From Varroa destructor (taxonomy: Eukaryota > Arthropoda > Arachnida > Mesostigmata > Varroidae), in the NCBI RefSeq assembly GCF_002443255.2, contig NW_019211457.1, positions 20,843,497 to 20,907,496 on the forward strand: a DNA stretch of 64,000 nt. The letters are read 5' to 3'. Below, in pieces: positions 33,587-47,324 of this stretch. Under the pieces are notes generated by a model, which saw only the letters and a program-made list of their open reading frames with translations, was not told where the DNA came from and ran no database searches. The translations under genes and the position numbers were made by a program. Position 1 is the stretch's first letter. Every line of letters starts with the position of its first letter.

Positions 33587-36500
33587 TATAAACATTTTTG
33601 CGCAGAGAGTATCGATTGAATGTGCATGTTCGCTCTAATATATTCACGAATATACACTAGTTACTCTGAAGGGGACCCTACTTTATATACATTCAGAGCG
33701 ATGGGTATATTGGTGCTAGTAACCTGATTTGCGCAAGGGATCACCTTCGTGGGGTTTCATCGCATTTTCTCATTGTAGTTGTAGACAGACCATCCATCAC
33801 TGCAGTCGATTTTATCGCAGTCTGGGCAAGAGAGGGATACGTTCATACATATTATGCACAGTCTTGCCGCAGTGGCTGCAACAAAATTGTGCTAAAAATA
33901 TATCAGAGATTTATTAATGTATTTCGAATCTTTTTTGCCAGGTAGAAAATAGTTGTGTATCATGTTCGTCTATGGTACATAGTATATGACATTTTTGCAC
34001 CGTAAGTAATAGTGGACCAACGATCATAATGATTATTTCCTAAATTTAGAGTTCCCCGTAGACTATTTACACGAACAGTGCAGTTACTAATTAGTACTCG
34101 CTTCACTTAGGCACCAAAACAAAGATTACGTTACGGCATAAATAGAAAAAGTATAATCCTCAAACTGTCAATAAGGCGAACAATGCCAGTTCGCTTAAAA
34201 ATTAAAACCGTTCATTTAATTAAGATATATTTGCGTTATCATGTAAGCCTTGATTCATTGAAGCAAAGGGTGTATTTTATGGGAATATTAAAAATGAATT
34301 ACAAATTGTTTCAATGACATAATCCGGCGATGAAACGAATCGTCTAAGTACATACACCACGGCCATTGTCAAGGTATTGAAAACCCACTGTTGCATTAAG
34401 TAACCATTATACATATAATGCATTATTAAAGGCATTATCCTTAGCTTACATCGTTTCGATTATAACTTAAGGCATATTGTTTTTTGCTGCGCTAATACCT
34501 CACTTCGTAAGCAACGATGCTAAAGTTTTCTTAACGGCATTGAGACTCGATTGCATAATCGAAACATGTTTGTTTCGAAACATTTATGTTTTGTCTTATG
34601 CGTCGATTCATGTACAGTACGGCCAGGGCATGTAAAAATCAACGCCATCCTCAACCAGACTTTCTACGAGAATCAAAATTCAACGACTCTTAAAGATACT
34701 TGGTGTATACTTGTTTGTATTGACATAAAAAAGAAGGGGGAAAGATTTATGAGGAGTGCTCTTAGAAAATGCCAAAATTGCACTAAAATCGTGCTCGTTT
34801 TTTTTGGCCCCCACAGGATTGCTTTATGTTTTGAATACTTCCTTTATGTGTTCAACAGTCGCGTGTTAGTGCGTGTACAAATAAAAAAAAAAACGAAGAA
34901 TAATCGCATTCTTAAATTTTCTACTTCATCGTGGTAAAAACAATGCACTGAATATGTGCAACTCTCTTCTAATGCAGAGTTATTTATTTACATCTTTAAT
35001 CCCCTCTAGCAGCAATCACTACTTTATTTAGGCTACAGTTATGGTCGGACTAAAACTACCAAAAAGCCTGGCTGAAGGGAAGCGAATCTTTGAAAAAATG
35101 ATGCTGATCTGAATTAGGTTTATAGTTATAAGTATTCCTGAAAAAATTTTGTGACATCACGTCTTTACTATTAACTATTCGAATATATGCAAATATTATT
35201 TGAGATTTAATTCGAGTGCATCTGCCATAAGCTGCAGTTAAAATATTCAACAAAATAAGCCGAGGGCCAGAGTATTTTAGATAAATAATGTGCATCTCTT
35301 CGGGTACGTTACTGTAATAGTCATAAACATGCGGCTATTTCTGCTTCTAACTTCAGCGTTGGTAAAACGGTACCGTGTTGTCTCATAGGACCTTAGCAGA
35401 GTCCACCAAGATCCGTCTCAGCTAATCTTTAATTCTATACAGAAAATATGATTCCGAAAATTTATTCACACAGAAAGAATAGCAGAAAGCGTTAAAAAAA
35501 TAAGCCGAACAATGTCAGTATAGATAAAGGTGCAAGAATATCTGCCTCCTCTCAGATTTCTCGTGATGCATATGAACTGTACTGGCCGTAACGAATGAAA
35601 AAATTACCCACGGTTATCCTATTCTGCATTTATCATAACTTGCAAAAGCATTCTGATGTATAAAATATGGATCTTGTGAAAACGAAAAATTTATTTTTTT
35701 GAACAGACGTTATAATTGAACACTCCTTTTTAAATGTTATACTTTTTTATAGAATTTCTACTCTGTATCACAGGGGCAGATAAAATTATTCGAAATCGTT
35801 CATTAAAGAATTGTATCAAGATGAAACAATACAATTACTTTTATTTTAAATAATCATTAAATAATAATTGAATAAATTAAGTTTGCAAGAAATCTTCCTT
35901 ATGCTTATTGTGTTCAAAAGAGTACAAAATTCAATGGTCGTCGAACTCCTGCTTTCAACGTCGGCTTGTTGTCGGTAAATAGATTATAGCAGCGTTTTAA
36001 GTCCTTTAAGTATAAAGTGAGATAGGAGAGGACAGATACGTTAGGCCATCTTCTGTGATATCTCGGTGGGTAACATATTTGTAGGCTAACCATTAGGATA
36101 CGGTGTGGTACAATTTTGAAGCAGACTTCGTTTTCTGTTAACTGGGATACCATACGTAAAATTCGAAACATAGAGGCCATCTCTCTTAGCTTTTGAAAAC
36201 AAATTTATGAGGTTCAGCCTTTTCTTTTCTAAATGAGCTGGATATTTTTTTTTAAATGAAATTCAACTCGGTTTGGGTAAGTTAGGGACGTTAAAAATTA
36301 TGGTTATTAGGACAATCTAGTTCAAGATGAGCTAAGAAGATTCAATCAAAGTTTACCAATACGTTCAAAATAAACACTTTATGAGTGCCGCATTTAGACC
36401 TTTAGCGAAGTGACGACTTAAACAAATCCCGCCGCGAAAGCACAGTTAAGGTAAACTTCACCATACGCGTGGTTCCACTCCTATTGGAAGACCCATGTGT

Positions 36501-37102
36501 ACCTTTAAGACCACATACTATGTATGGTAATAAAAATCTTATTTTAGTTTCTTAGATTAACGTAACATTAATTCACATCAAAGGAAAGTCATCTCTATTT
36601 TATGTTGCCGTGAGGCAACCGGCTCTAATTGCTATGGCATATGTATACTGTGATCAAGGTATAAATAAATTTAAACAAGTGAAACAGATAAAGCGAAGTA
36701 CTTTTTATAACGCTAAATATGTTTATGTAGTTGCTTGTTTTTTTATGGATAGCTGGCATTTCCATTAATAGTAGACAGCTCCGTTTGTATCTCAAATACG
36801 GAATTCCCTATACATACATGGCATGATTTTGCCCATCTGTGTTCTCATCACTGTTCTTATGGCCATTACAATATATAAATTCTTTTAAGACCTGTTGCGA
36901 CTATTGGTTAAGATGATCAAGAAATAATCTTAGATTTTCTGACCATATCTTTTGTGGAAAGTTTGTGGTAAGTACAATGAGTTTAGCGGCCCGCTTAGAT
37001 ATCATTGTGTATATTTTAGTGTATAACATTGAGAAGAATTTTTCAACTACCTAGCGAAGAAATATTTACAAAAAGGAATTAAGAAATGGCCAGTTTCAAT
37101 TT

Positions 37103-37164
37103 TTTGATTGTTGCTCAGAAGGCGGTGATTAAATATATATATCCACCTTTTAGCAACAATCAAA
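37103..37164. ncRNA. 62-nt imperfect hairpin, pre-miRNA-like
   Basis: TTTGATTGTTGCT (37103-37115) pairs perfectly with the end of the right arm (37152-37164). The stem continues about 10 bp with one bulge and wobble-type mismatches (CAGAAGGCGG opposite CCACCTTTT) to an AT-rich loop of roughly 15-18 nt. A partly bulged stem is what a miRNA precursor looks like. No conserved family recognised. Confidence 0.3.
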
Positions 37165-38148
37165 TTATATAAACTGCCGAATTCATCATCAAGACCAACA
37201 GAGTGAGCGGAATATATGTACGTATCAACAAAGATGGCGGACATGAACAAGCCAGGGCAAGGAAGGTATTTTTGTATATGCACATCTTCTAAAATAACGT
37301 GTCAAACATTAGTCAAACGTCCACAACTATTTAACAGGTCGAAAACTTGCGTAACTTTTAATGCATAATATAGAACGACACCATGTCTGTATATGTTAAG
37401 TACATCTTTTCTCATCTGTTTATGCATTGAGATGAGCACTGAAAGCTTCTCTATGTATTTGTAGCTTGCATTATTATACCTAATCTCATTGTCTGTGTTT
37501 TGTTTGAGAGAATCGATGGTAGAATACGCCACTCCTTTTTAGAACATCAAAACTGTTTAAATTATATGAACTTAAATCTATAAAAATCTATCTACTAAAA
37601 AAAAGCTTCTGTCTGCCGCGATTCAGTCCGTGAGAATGCGCGGCGATGATATCTTGTGTCGCCGAGTAATGACAATATGTGCCTTCGAATATTATTTATT
37701 AGAACGTATTTATAATTTTACACCGTGCAGTATTTATTCTGGTAGATATGCTCTCCCCCTGCTGTTACTCGCTCCTGATATAGTTTACCTACATATATAT
37801 GCTCTAAAATACCGATAGAATCATCTTATTATGTAGTAACTAAAGTAAATAACAGATGTAAAGGTGAGCTATATGGATCTGTGCATGGTACTGACACATT
37901 AGTAACCTCAGTAATTAAACACAAACATTGACTAGATATATCAAAAGACGTAAGTTAGTTGATAAGTGCAAACTTTAGAGAGAAAAATAAGAGATTTATT
38001 TAATGTGACAGACTATAGAACCTTCTTTCATAGACAAAAATTGTAAAATATAGTTATCTGCATGAGCAAAAGTACTTACCAGGTTGCCAGCAAGTTATGC
38101 TCTTGCACTTTTTTCGTCAAATTCAATATTTGCTATCTCAATAAACTG

Positions 38149-38179
38149 ATGATCACTGAGAGTATATATACGCTCAGTG

Positions 38180-38225
<46 letters not shown>
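38149..38225. repeat. 12-bp-arm hairpin followed by (AT)n
   Basis: ATGATCACTGAG (38149-38160) and its exact reverse complement (38173-38184) flank a 12-nt loop. An uninterrupted AT run then continues to 38225. The arrangement mirrors that at 25535-25602. Confidence 0.85.
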
Positions 38226-38229
<4 letters not shown>

Positions 38230-40379
38230 TGTGTTTGTAGTATTTGTCACATGTCAAATAGAACATTGATGTTCTTCTGTTAAGCCTGAGCCATAGACAT
38301 TTTTCTGTTTTTGCCGTGGTTCTGTCAAATATATTATGTAGTCACACATAGTGAAGTCGAAATTAAAGGGTTTTTATAAAAGTGTGGCATAATATAAATA
38401 TGATATACATGATCCGCTTTGATTCAACAAAAATAACAGCACATACCTGAATTCAGTAGAGAATAAATTATACGTTGCAAAGATATAACGTAAACCATTT
38501 GAGCTGAAAACTTAAATTATTATAACGTATAGTTATACATATCCGTCTAAATTAAGATGGAGCTAGACATCTAAAATCGAAGGGCTGAACGTTTTATGTG
38601 TTTCGATCTCTCGATTTCTTGTGTATGTTTATTTAGCTATTAGTAAAAAAAAAGTTTGGAGCCTTCTCAGCTTTTTAGCAAGATTGATGCAGGACAGCCA
38701 GATGGATATTACAAGAAAACTTTCAGGCAACGTAACAGGGTTCCAAGATAAAAGTCAAGAGCTTTCTCGACTTTTCGCTGATGTAGAGCTTCTTGATTTT
38801 GGTGAAATATGTATGCATATACAGGTCAGGGGCAGCTATAGGCTTAAGTTTAAGAAATTACAGGTGCTTTTTTAACTTGAACTTATAGTTATTATGTTAT
38901 TGCGTGAGTAAATTAAGGATCAAAGGTAATAGCTCAAGCAAGCCTTAAAATCTCAACAGTGAGTCTAATTAAGAAAAATTACTATTGTCTGACAGCGCAG
39001 CTTTCCGGAAACACCCAAGAAATGCCGCGAAATTCCTGTGCTGTGAGTTTGTAAGCTTCTCTTTATAATGTATTTTTGTAATTTATTTGATTTAAATAAA
39101 AACTTTTGTTTGAAGAAAGAAAGCTTAGAAAGCAAATGAAAAAAACTTTAGTAAGAAAACGAAAGAACGCAGATATTAATGGAAGGGCTTACAGAAACTC
39201 ATGGTAGGTTAATAGAATGGCATGAAACCCTATGTCAATGGAACTTTGCATAGAAGCTGTTTAGAAAGTCGCAGTCGACACGCGATTGGCCGCAAGATGA
39301 AGCGACGACAGAATCGAGGTGCCAGCGAAACCACTCAATCGTGTATTAGATCTAAAAGAGATAAAAAAAGGAGCAAATATTAATAGAAGGGATATACAAA
39401 AGTAACAGTGCTAGCCCACCGAAATTGCTAATAACTGAAACTTGGATGAACATAAAGAGGTTGTATAACTACCGAAGGACTGTATAATTACCTAAAATCC
39501 GCGGAGAAGTGTATATAATCTCAGAGAAGCAACTCAGAACTCAGAAGTAAAGCTAGGTTCTAAACCGAAGTTTTAAACGTTGGCTACAGCAGTGTAGTTT
39601 GTATTCTATCTGGGACGTAGAAATATTTCTTTATCGCGGCTTACTACCTGAAGACAGGATCCTTTCCATCAACAGTACTTTGTACATGTATCCGGTTAAA
39701 TCCACATGATTATCATCAACCCGATTCTATTTAAATAATAATGATAACCCTTTGTTGTACTTATTTGAATGCCGGCTTATTGTAAAAAAAAAAAAACGGA
39801 ATAATCTATAATTTTAATTTCTGTCTAGAGAAACAAAAAATAGACTTACCATTCATTACGGGGTTATGGCTTTCTGTTAATGGTGCAAACTTTGCGATGT
39901 AAGTAGTTTATAGGGGTTTAAAACAGGTTCTCGCGCGGTGGAGCGTGCTTATTTTAGTGAAAAAAGACTTTTCATGCGAAGAGGTCAGGACTACCGCTCT
40001 AAGGTAATCGCGTGGAGGATTATTTTTTTCAGTAAGATAATACGGTCGATATAGGTCTAGTTGTTACCGATCGGGCTAACCCAGAAACTACTGAATTACA
40101 TGACGACGTTGACCCAGGAACGGCAAGAACTCATAAGTCTGCAACACATTGACGCAATACCGAGCAATGTTAATCAAACACACAAAACACAAGATGTACC
40201 TTTCTTTATTGTAATGAAGAAGTTTGGGCTGTCAGTACGCACAGTACCCCCATAAGTTTTTTAAAGATGGCTCGGTAAAAGAGATGTACTAGAAATACTT
40301 AGGACAGCTCAAGTACAAACCCCTGCAATGTATAACCGGTATCGTTAGCATCTCTAGCATGCAACGTCCTAAAAAGTAT

Positions 40380-41240
40380 CGTAGCTCAATACATGCAAAA
40401 GTGCCAATGCACAGGGGCTAATATCGGACCCACAATTCGCCTACAGACCAGAACACAATACAGTATTCCAGATATTGGATACAACTCGAATAGGACCAAG
40501 TGCAACGTAACTCAATGCTTTGAAGCTATATTCTTTGATTTTAAAGTTGCTGACTTTTTCAGTAATTTAAAGCATAAAGATTTCTAGTAGCTTGGCTTGA
40601 AAACTTCCTCAGCAATAGAACTCCTGAAGTTTGTGCTTATATATATTCATGTCAGTTCGGTATACGGTCAATATTTTGAGTGTGCTACTGTAAGGTCTGG
40701 ATATCTTTAAGGTACAATAATAGGCCCCATATATGAACTCTCTAATATACACAATGCCGCTGTCACAGTCGGTAAAAATATACGCAGATGATGTACAGAC
40801 ATGTAAAATTTACAGAGAAAATCTGTTACGCAGCAAGGTCAAGATAAACGATTTGATCCAAGAATATCTGTCGAAAACTACTCCGTTTTACACTTAGACC
40901 ATGGAAATTCAAAGCAAGAATACAACATAGGCGGTGTAAATATAAGGTCATAGAACGCAGTTGAAAATCTAGCTGTCGTTCGGAACATACGGCACGATGT
41001 AGCAACTGTAGACTTTTTTGATTAGATACCTCAACTTATACGTCAAACTATCCTGTAATATGTTGCACCGGTTACAATCTACGCAGCGCCAGTGTGGAAT
41101 TTGGGCCAAGCTAGAGATAAAAAGCTTCTACAAGAAGTCTTGGATATATTTACAGATAACTGTAGCGCATAAGTGCCAATGTAATATAGCTATAGTTAGG
41201 GTTATACAAATTTTAATTAATCATAGATTATTGTCGCAAT
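40380..41240 (+). mobile_element. Non-LTR retrotransposon reverse transcriptase fossil (CR1/Jockey-like) with YADD box
   Basis: Pieces appear in RT order across frame changes. LISDPQFAYRPEHNTVFQIL (~40418) is the Q.GFR.G.ST block. AIFFDFKVADFF (~40525) is motif A. GLENFLSNRTPEVC (~40595) is the W...FL..R segment. GTIIGPIYELSNIH (~40715) is the PQG..LGP block. VKIYADDVQTCKIY with YADD at 40781-40792 is motif C. VTIYAAPVWNLGQARDKKLL (~41070) is the I.YA.PVW tail. Stops and frameshifts make it inactive. Endonuclease domain not seen. Confidence 0.8.
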
Positions 41241-43764
41241 GAGGTTTTGTAATATAATCAGTTGTGTAATATAATCAGAAATCAAAACCAAGCTGAAGTA
41301 ATGTTTTAACAAATTCATACCAAAAAACTAACACGTGAACGGTCCTATTCCACGTTAAAGAATCAGCGTTACGCCTAAGTCTAGTTTTATAAAACTAGAC
41401 GAATATATATAAATTACTATAGAAAACCTCAGCGGAACAACTTTACTCTGATTTAGCAATGTCGAAGCATTAAAAATGAAGGATTTCACGCGATTGCCTA
41501 CACACCACATTTATTGAAAGTAGCTTTCTAAACTCTCGGCAAAGGAGAAACTGGAAAGTGTCTTTTCTTACTGTTTCAATACGGAGTACTGTCAAAAAAG
41601 GCAATTAATTCAAACTGGGAGAGCTATCATGATGCCGACAAGTGGAACGATATCCAGAAAGTTTCAAGAGAGGTCAGGCGACCTGGATTCCCAGCTTCTT
41701 CACATAAGGGTAACCATCAAAAATGCTATTTGGCCCTAAAATCCATCTATTGAATAACGATTGAATAAAAGTAAGCGTGAGTAGATGTATTTTCAAACAC
41801 ACAAAAAAAACAATCTTAGCGATAGAGAGACACGAGATAGAATCTTAGTAGTAATTACTAAATTTCGTACGCGTAGTAGTGGTCTGTCATTGCTGCCAGT
41901 TACAGCACTGCTATGACACCTTAAAATGGTAATAGAATTGTTGCTATCGCATCAAAAAAGACGAACGGTCTCGTTATTTTTGGAATATACTCCGTTTGTC
42001 TTCGACAAGACAAAATTCTCGACTTTTTGATTTGCCTCAGAATAATTACGGATATCTTTCTCAGCATATATTTCTTTAATACAAATATTCTTTTAAGCAC
42101 AAATTTCAGGCTACACGAAATACGCGAGTAAGTTTCATTTAGGTTTGTACAACGATGTTTGTGAACAGCTACTAATGGTTGCTAGATCAATTTTCTTATT
42201 ATCGACTGCGATATCTCGAATTTTATTACTTTACATATTCTTGACAAATTATAATAAAGCATGTGCGAACAAGACGCCTACTTTGACTAATGTTGACTAC
42301 AATAGCTGACACCCCTAGTGACGTCAAGATAGCCAAATTCGTATTACAAAAACGCTACTGAGGTTTAACTGTTTTAGCTTCAGTCGATATTCATTCATCA
42401 TTTATTAAACGGTACAAAATATCTGTATATTTTCATTGAGATTGTGCATTGTTATGACTCAAGTCATGTTTCCGTTCAAAATACATAATGTTTAGAATCC
42501 TATTTGATTTAATAAGCACTGATTCCTATCTGGTACGCCAGTTGGGGATTTGTAAAATGCCTTTGGTAAACTAAAGCAGTATTTCGTAGTCACGATTAAA
42601 TTAAAACTATAGCCTAAGTCTTTTTAATAGTAGAACATACTAAATTCTGTAACGGCGGATATTCCTTAAAAAGTACCGCAAGTTTAATACTGACTTGATT
42701 TGCACTCGTATTTTTTAAAACAATCAAGATTAATTTATCCTTTATATCGCCGCAAGTCAGCACTCTCACCTTAAGCCCGATATTGTGGCACAACTGGAGA
42801 AATCAGTGATCTTTAATTAGATTAATTGAAGTGTTTAAGTTATCAGAATTTTGATACACATCTTGGCTTCATTTTAGCGAACAAATAAACGAGGTAATAC
42901 TTCGTTTCTTCAAGACATTGATAGCAGATCCATTGTTATCTCCACACCAAGTCTCATGACGCTGTCCTAGATCACGAAATGAACCAAAAAAAATCGTGGC
43001 ATTTTTAATATTTGAACTTCCCCGTGTCGCCTTTGCTGATTATTGGAGAGGAAAAACAGGAGCCTTAATTCATACAACGATATAAAAATAGTAATAATAA
43101 TAACAATACTATACGTACATGCTGCTCTCACGTAATCAGTTTATATTCTATGGTTGCTTATCCATACATTCCCGGATATCATTATCGAGAGCCAGAAAAT
43201 ATTCGTATTGGAGTATGTTTGCAGTGCTTGCTGCATCAACGATGTTTTAATTAATGTGCGCTTTAATTCAATTTAAAACAACATTTTGGCTTAGAATGAT
43301 AGGAATTTGGATTGGTAAAACTTCACAGGGGAACTTCTTTCGGAAATTGCTGTTTGTGTTTCAACGTTTCACCCGTTGAAATGATCTGACCATCCTCTAA
43401 CCTTGGGTTGACTCCTTCATATCACACTTAGACGAGTAGTGTGAACACTGTAATGGTGACGCTTTTAGGACCCGTAGTATTCTGAGCATTGTAAAGCTGT
43501 ACATTGTAAACAAATAGACCAGAAAATCAAAAGTATAGAGGATTTTATACACAAGTGCATGTTTACTTTAGACAGGGATCGATTAAGATAATGAGCATTT
43601 GAAACGCCATTGAACTCACATATGCACGCCTTATGCAGCGTTATCGGCCAAAGAGCAGATCGTCCGAAATCTCTCTATTGGTAACTTAGGCCTTCGTTTC
43701 CTACCTGGCGCGTTTTGATAACTGCCCGAAGCTGTCACTGTCAAAGCGTTAGCGATATCTGCCG
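41241..43764. other. Intergenic, no gene recognised
   Basis: AT-rich. Contains a 22-bp palindrome at 41379-41400 and may include 3' remains of the adjacent retroelement. No poly(A) tail or target-site duplication seen. Confidence 0.5.
41379..41400. repeat. 22-bp perfect palindrome
   Basis: GTCTAGTTTT, AT, AAAACTAGAC. Lies about 140 bp past the end of the RT fossil. Confidence 0.9.
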
Positions 43765-43854
43765 TGGATCGACTGGATACCTGCTGACATTGCCATTGGT
43801 CAGGCGGGTGAGGTCTGGGCGAGGGTTGCGGTTAAACGGACGGTGAAGAGATGA
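43765..43854 (+). pseudogene. Possible RNase H fragment of a retroelement
   Basis: A short frame, WIDWIPADIAIGQAGEVWAR then VAVKRTVKR and stop, lies in a GC-richer island (~43630-43880). It resembles the WIPGH.GI.GNE.AD.LA signature of retroelement RNase H, but the usual His and Asn-Glu are missing. A noncoding exon or promoter island is the alternative. Confidence 0.25.
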
Positions 43855-46800
43855 ACGAAGCCATCGCCCACAGTCCGGCATCATTCATGAAACAAGCAAA
43901 TATCTCTAGATGATGTGACTGCAGTAGGAAAAGTATATTCTTTATTTTGTTGTCAGTGGCCGAGGCAGTCGTTTCAACTATACAAGTCGTGTTTGCTCTC
44001 TACCATGAACTACCCCAAATACCATTCTTTAGCCTCTCCAAACTAACCGACACCGATAATATAATCAGTTTTCTGTTTAAAAAGCACAGCATTTTGCCGA
44101 ATTGTTTTCACCAGTCCCGTTGTGCTTATAGTATGTTCATTCTCTGTTTTTAAAAATCGATTTTTAATAATGCTTTTTAGAAAAAAGTAAAATTAAGTAA
44201 GCACTATGACTATTGGAAATTTCTATTACTAACGGATAAGCTACTTCGTTGAATTCAACGGTGTGGCGTCCAGGCCTCTTAGCCTATTTATTTCTGTGTT
44301 GAATTACTGCTTATAAGGTATTGCAAATCGCGGTCCCGGAACGTATAACTGAGCCGCAGTGATAAAAGAAAGGCAAGTCTCATGTAAGAATCAAGAACGT
44401 AATACGAAATTTTCTGGCTTACTACAGCTAAATAAAAGTGCGATTCAGCCAAAAGTGAATGTGTGGCTCAATCAGCGTGTTTCATTATGAATTCAGATTA
44501 AAAGAATGTTACATACCAATTCAAGTCAGTGAGTTCGAAGGATAAAACAGTGGATTAACATTCTCTGTCTAGGGAGAACTTATGTAAAGTTGGGAATTAA
44601 AACTTCGCACTTAGACGAAAAGGTATGATCTTACACAAACCTATTATGTAGAAAAAAAATGATTTATACAGTATTACGGTTTCCAGGAAGGTCAACTACA
44701 AATATACAAAGCTAGGTTTTCTAAAGTAAAACTACCCAGTTATCGTAGAGATAAGCGAAGCAGCACAACAGTAGGCCTTATGAAACGTCTACATGAGTAA
44801 TTTCCACATGTATATCTTATAGTCATTTTAAAAAATCATAATTACTAAAATAAAAGTGTTGGATAAAGGCGAAGGCTGGATTATTTAATTGATTACATTT
44901 GTCAATGAATTAATAACAATAATTTTCCTGTCGCGTTTTGCTTATTTATTCTATATAGCAACGATCGGTAGTGCATTCTGAAATTTCTGTGCAATACTAC
45001 ATTTGGCGTCATACTGCAATGTAGGAACTCTACTATGTCAGAATATATGCTTCAAATCATATACAGAGCAGAAAAAGAATTAAAATGTTAGTCATATCTC
45101 GCTAAACTCTAGTAATGAGATATCCTTAATCCTAATTTTATTAATAGCTTCATCGAATATCATTGGACAACCTAAGAAGGGGACATCCAATATGTCTTGG
45201 TGCTTCAATCTTAATAAACATTGCTACCCTTACTCTTTTGGCGAACCGGCCTCGTGTTGGCAATTCTGGTCTGAGCAGTGCCGGACTGCTATATACAAAC
45301 TGACAACTTAGTAACAAAATTACCTGAAATTAGCCCAGCAACACATGGGGATACTTTAAATTTCGTTTAAACCTTAAAATTAGTTTTATGATGCTCAATA
45401 TGTATTTCAATCATATGACAGATCCATCCCCTTTGGGTGAAATGTAATAGATATATCCTAACACGTTTGATGATCTTTGAAGATGTTTTTTGGGCAGAGC
45501 TTTTTTTATGACCAGCTATCAGCTTAAGTTTTAAGCCATGTAAGTAATTAATGAAGTATATTTAAATTTGAATAATTTGTGGGCACCTTATCCATACTGC
45601 TGTAAGCTATATTGAAAAGAGTGAAAGTTTCAATTTACTCTCACCAAGTGGTCGACAGTGCCGTATGCAGTCACGTAATCGACCCACCGCTACGTCTTTT
45701 TCCGTACATTGTGCATTTCCTCATTTGTATGTCCAAACGAAATACAATGTTCACCTGATTTTTCCTGAAAACATTTAGTCATATTTTTGACGAATGTATT
45801 ACATTTAAAAATCTTTTTTTTCCTATAGATATTTCTGGGACGCATAGTTATATATTTTGATTCCTGCACTAGCATCCAACTAATTTTTATAAAGAGAACA
45901 ACTCTGAACTGTTTTTGAATTGCTTAAATTCGGTCGCATACAGACAACCTAATAACATTGTGCTCATAGCAAAACTGGAGTTGAACTTCCTTATGCATTT
46001 GTTTAATAAAATCTAAGTTGTTCTTTTTAGTTTAGTCGTTTACTATTCAAAGTTATGAAACTTCATCTATGGTATGATAGATCTGAGATTAAACTATCTG
46101 AATGTTAGGAGGTATAAACAAAGCTCTGCAGGTACATTTGAGCTATCGAAAACTAGGGAGGAAAATGTTTCCTATTGTATCAAATTTAATCATTTAGTCT
46201 AGAGTTGCGTTGTATAATTAAATTTAATAGCAATAGTTAATAAACCTATAGTAATCAGAGAAACCTTTCCTATGTTCATTAAAGTGACACCCAAATATAA
46301 TATTACAAATACTGTTATTTGTTTTGTGTATTATAAATCGAGGTCTTTCTTTACTCAGACCTCTGACTTATTATACATATTTGTCGTCATTGTGCAGAAT
46401 TTTATTATATTCTAACTAAGGTCTATGTTAAGTTTTATCAGAAACTTTCGACCTAACTCTGTGCTTAAGCTCCCGCAGCTAGCCATTTCTTTCTTGCTCC
46501 ATATTAACGTACAGAAGCAACCTCTAATCACATGTAACAGTTCTAAATGTCCTTCGCCAGGAAAATTTACCATTTATTTATCAGATACATAGAAACATTT
46601 ATAGAGCAAACTAAAGATGAAATTCCGGAAATCAGGTTATAACAGCGTTTCGAAAAAGAGAGAGCGCTTTCGAGTTGGATGTATAACAGAAACATCCAAA
46701 CAGCAGAAAAGTAAATGATAAATTTGATTCTTCCAAAATCTACTTACCAGCTTAGTAATACAGCTTTGTAAGTGGTACTGGCAAAAATTGGTGGTGGTAC

Positions 46801-47324
46801 TAGCAGGTCTTAGACTGAGCTCAGTTTGAAACAATCAAAGAATAGCATCAAACCTTTTCCACATTGTGTCACAATTTCATCATGCATCACTGACAATCTC
46901 AAGTTAAGAGCTTATCTTGAATCATATGGGTCCAGAGAACGCAAAACAATGTAAAAATACTTAGCGGCTGACGCCATGACATTAGAACTACTGTGGACGA
47001 CTTGCGCCAGCTAATAAGCGAAAAAAAGAGGTCGGAAAATTTCGTAGCCATTGGCGAGTGCCACTACCGCGTTTTCGAAGCGTCAGAGTTTTCCGCCGAT
47101 TCAGCATCGCCAGTGAAAAAAAAAGCACAAACGTCTTCCAATTCACGGTAGAATATTAGTTTGTCAGAAAGGTATTGGAAATAGCTTCACAATCACATAT
47201 TTCAAGTAATATGAGTTGTGTCGGGTCACTGTTGGTGTCATTTAAAAGGCGAAGTTTGACAGTAACAGACGTGCTGAGATGACACTTGTTGGAATGCCTT
47301 TATTCACGCTTGAGATAGATTGCT
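43855..47324. other. Intergenic, no gene recognised
   Basis: AT-rich. A GC-richer stretch at ~46970-47120 just upstream of the mariner fossil may be its degraded 5' end, but no terminal repeat was found. Confidence 0.5.

Larger units (their letters stand above)
30961..40379. other. Intergenic, no gene recognised (9.4 kb)
   Basis: AT-rich. Holds hairpins at 31795-31846, 37103-37164 and 38149-38184, microsatellites at 31579-31601, 33569-33586 and 38183-38225, and a poly-purine stretch near 39110-39380. The longest open frames (plus 34551-34937; minus 35914-36180; minus 32937-33158) have no recognisable family and a length compatible with chance. Confidence 0.5.

Noticed and set aside
34551..34937. 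128-codon plus-strand open frame
   Set aside because: Rich in Lys, Cys and Phe with no family resemblance; one frame of this length is expected by chance in 64 kb of AT-rich DNA over six frames.
35914..36180. 88-codon minus-strand frame
   Set aside because: Looked at as a possible transposon remnant, but no motif could be matched.
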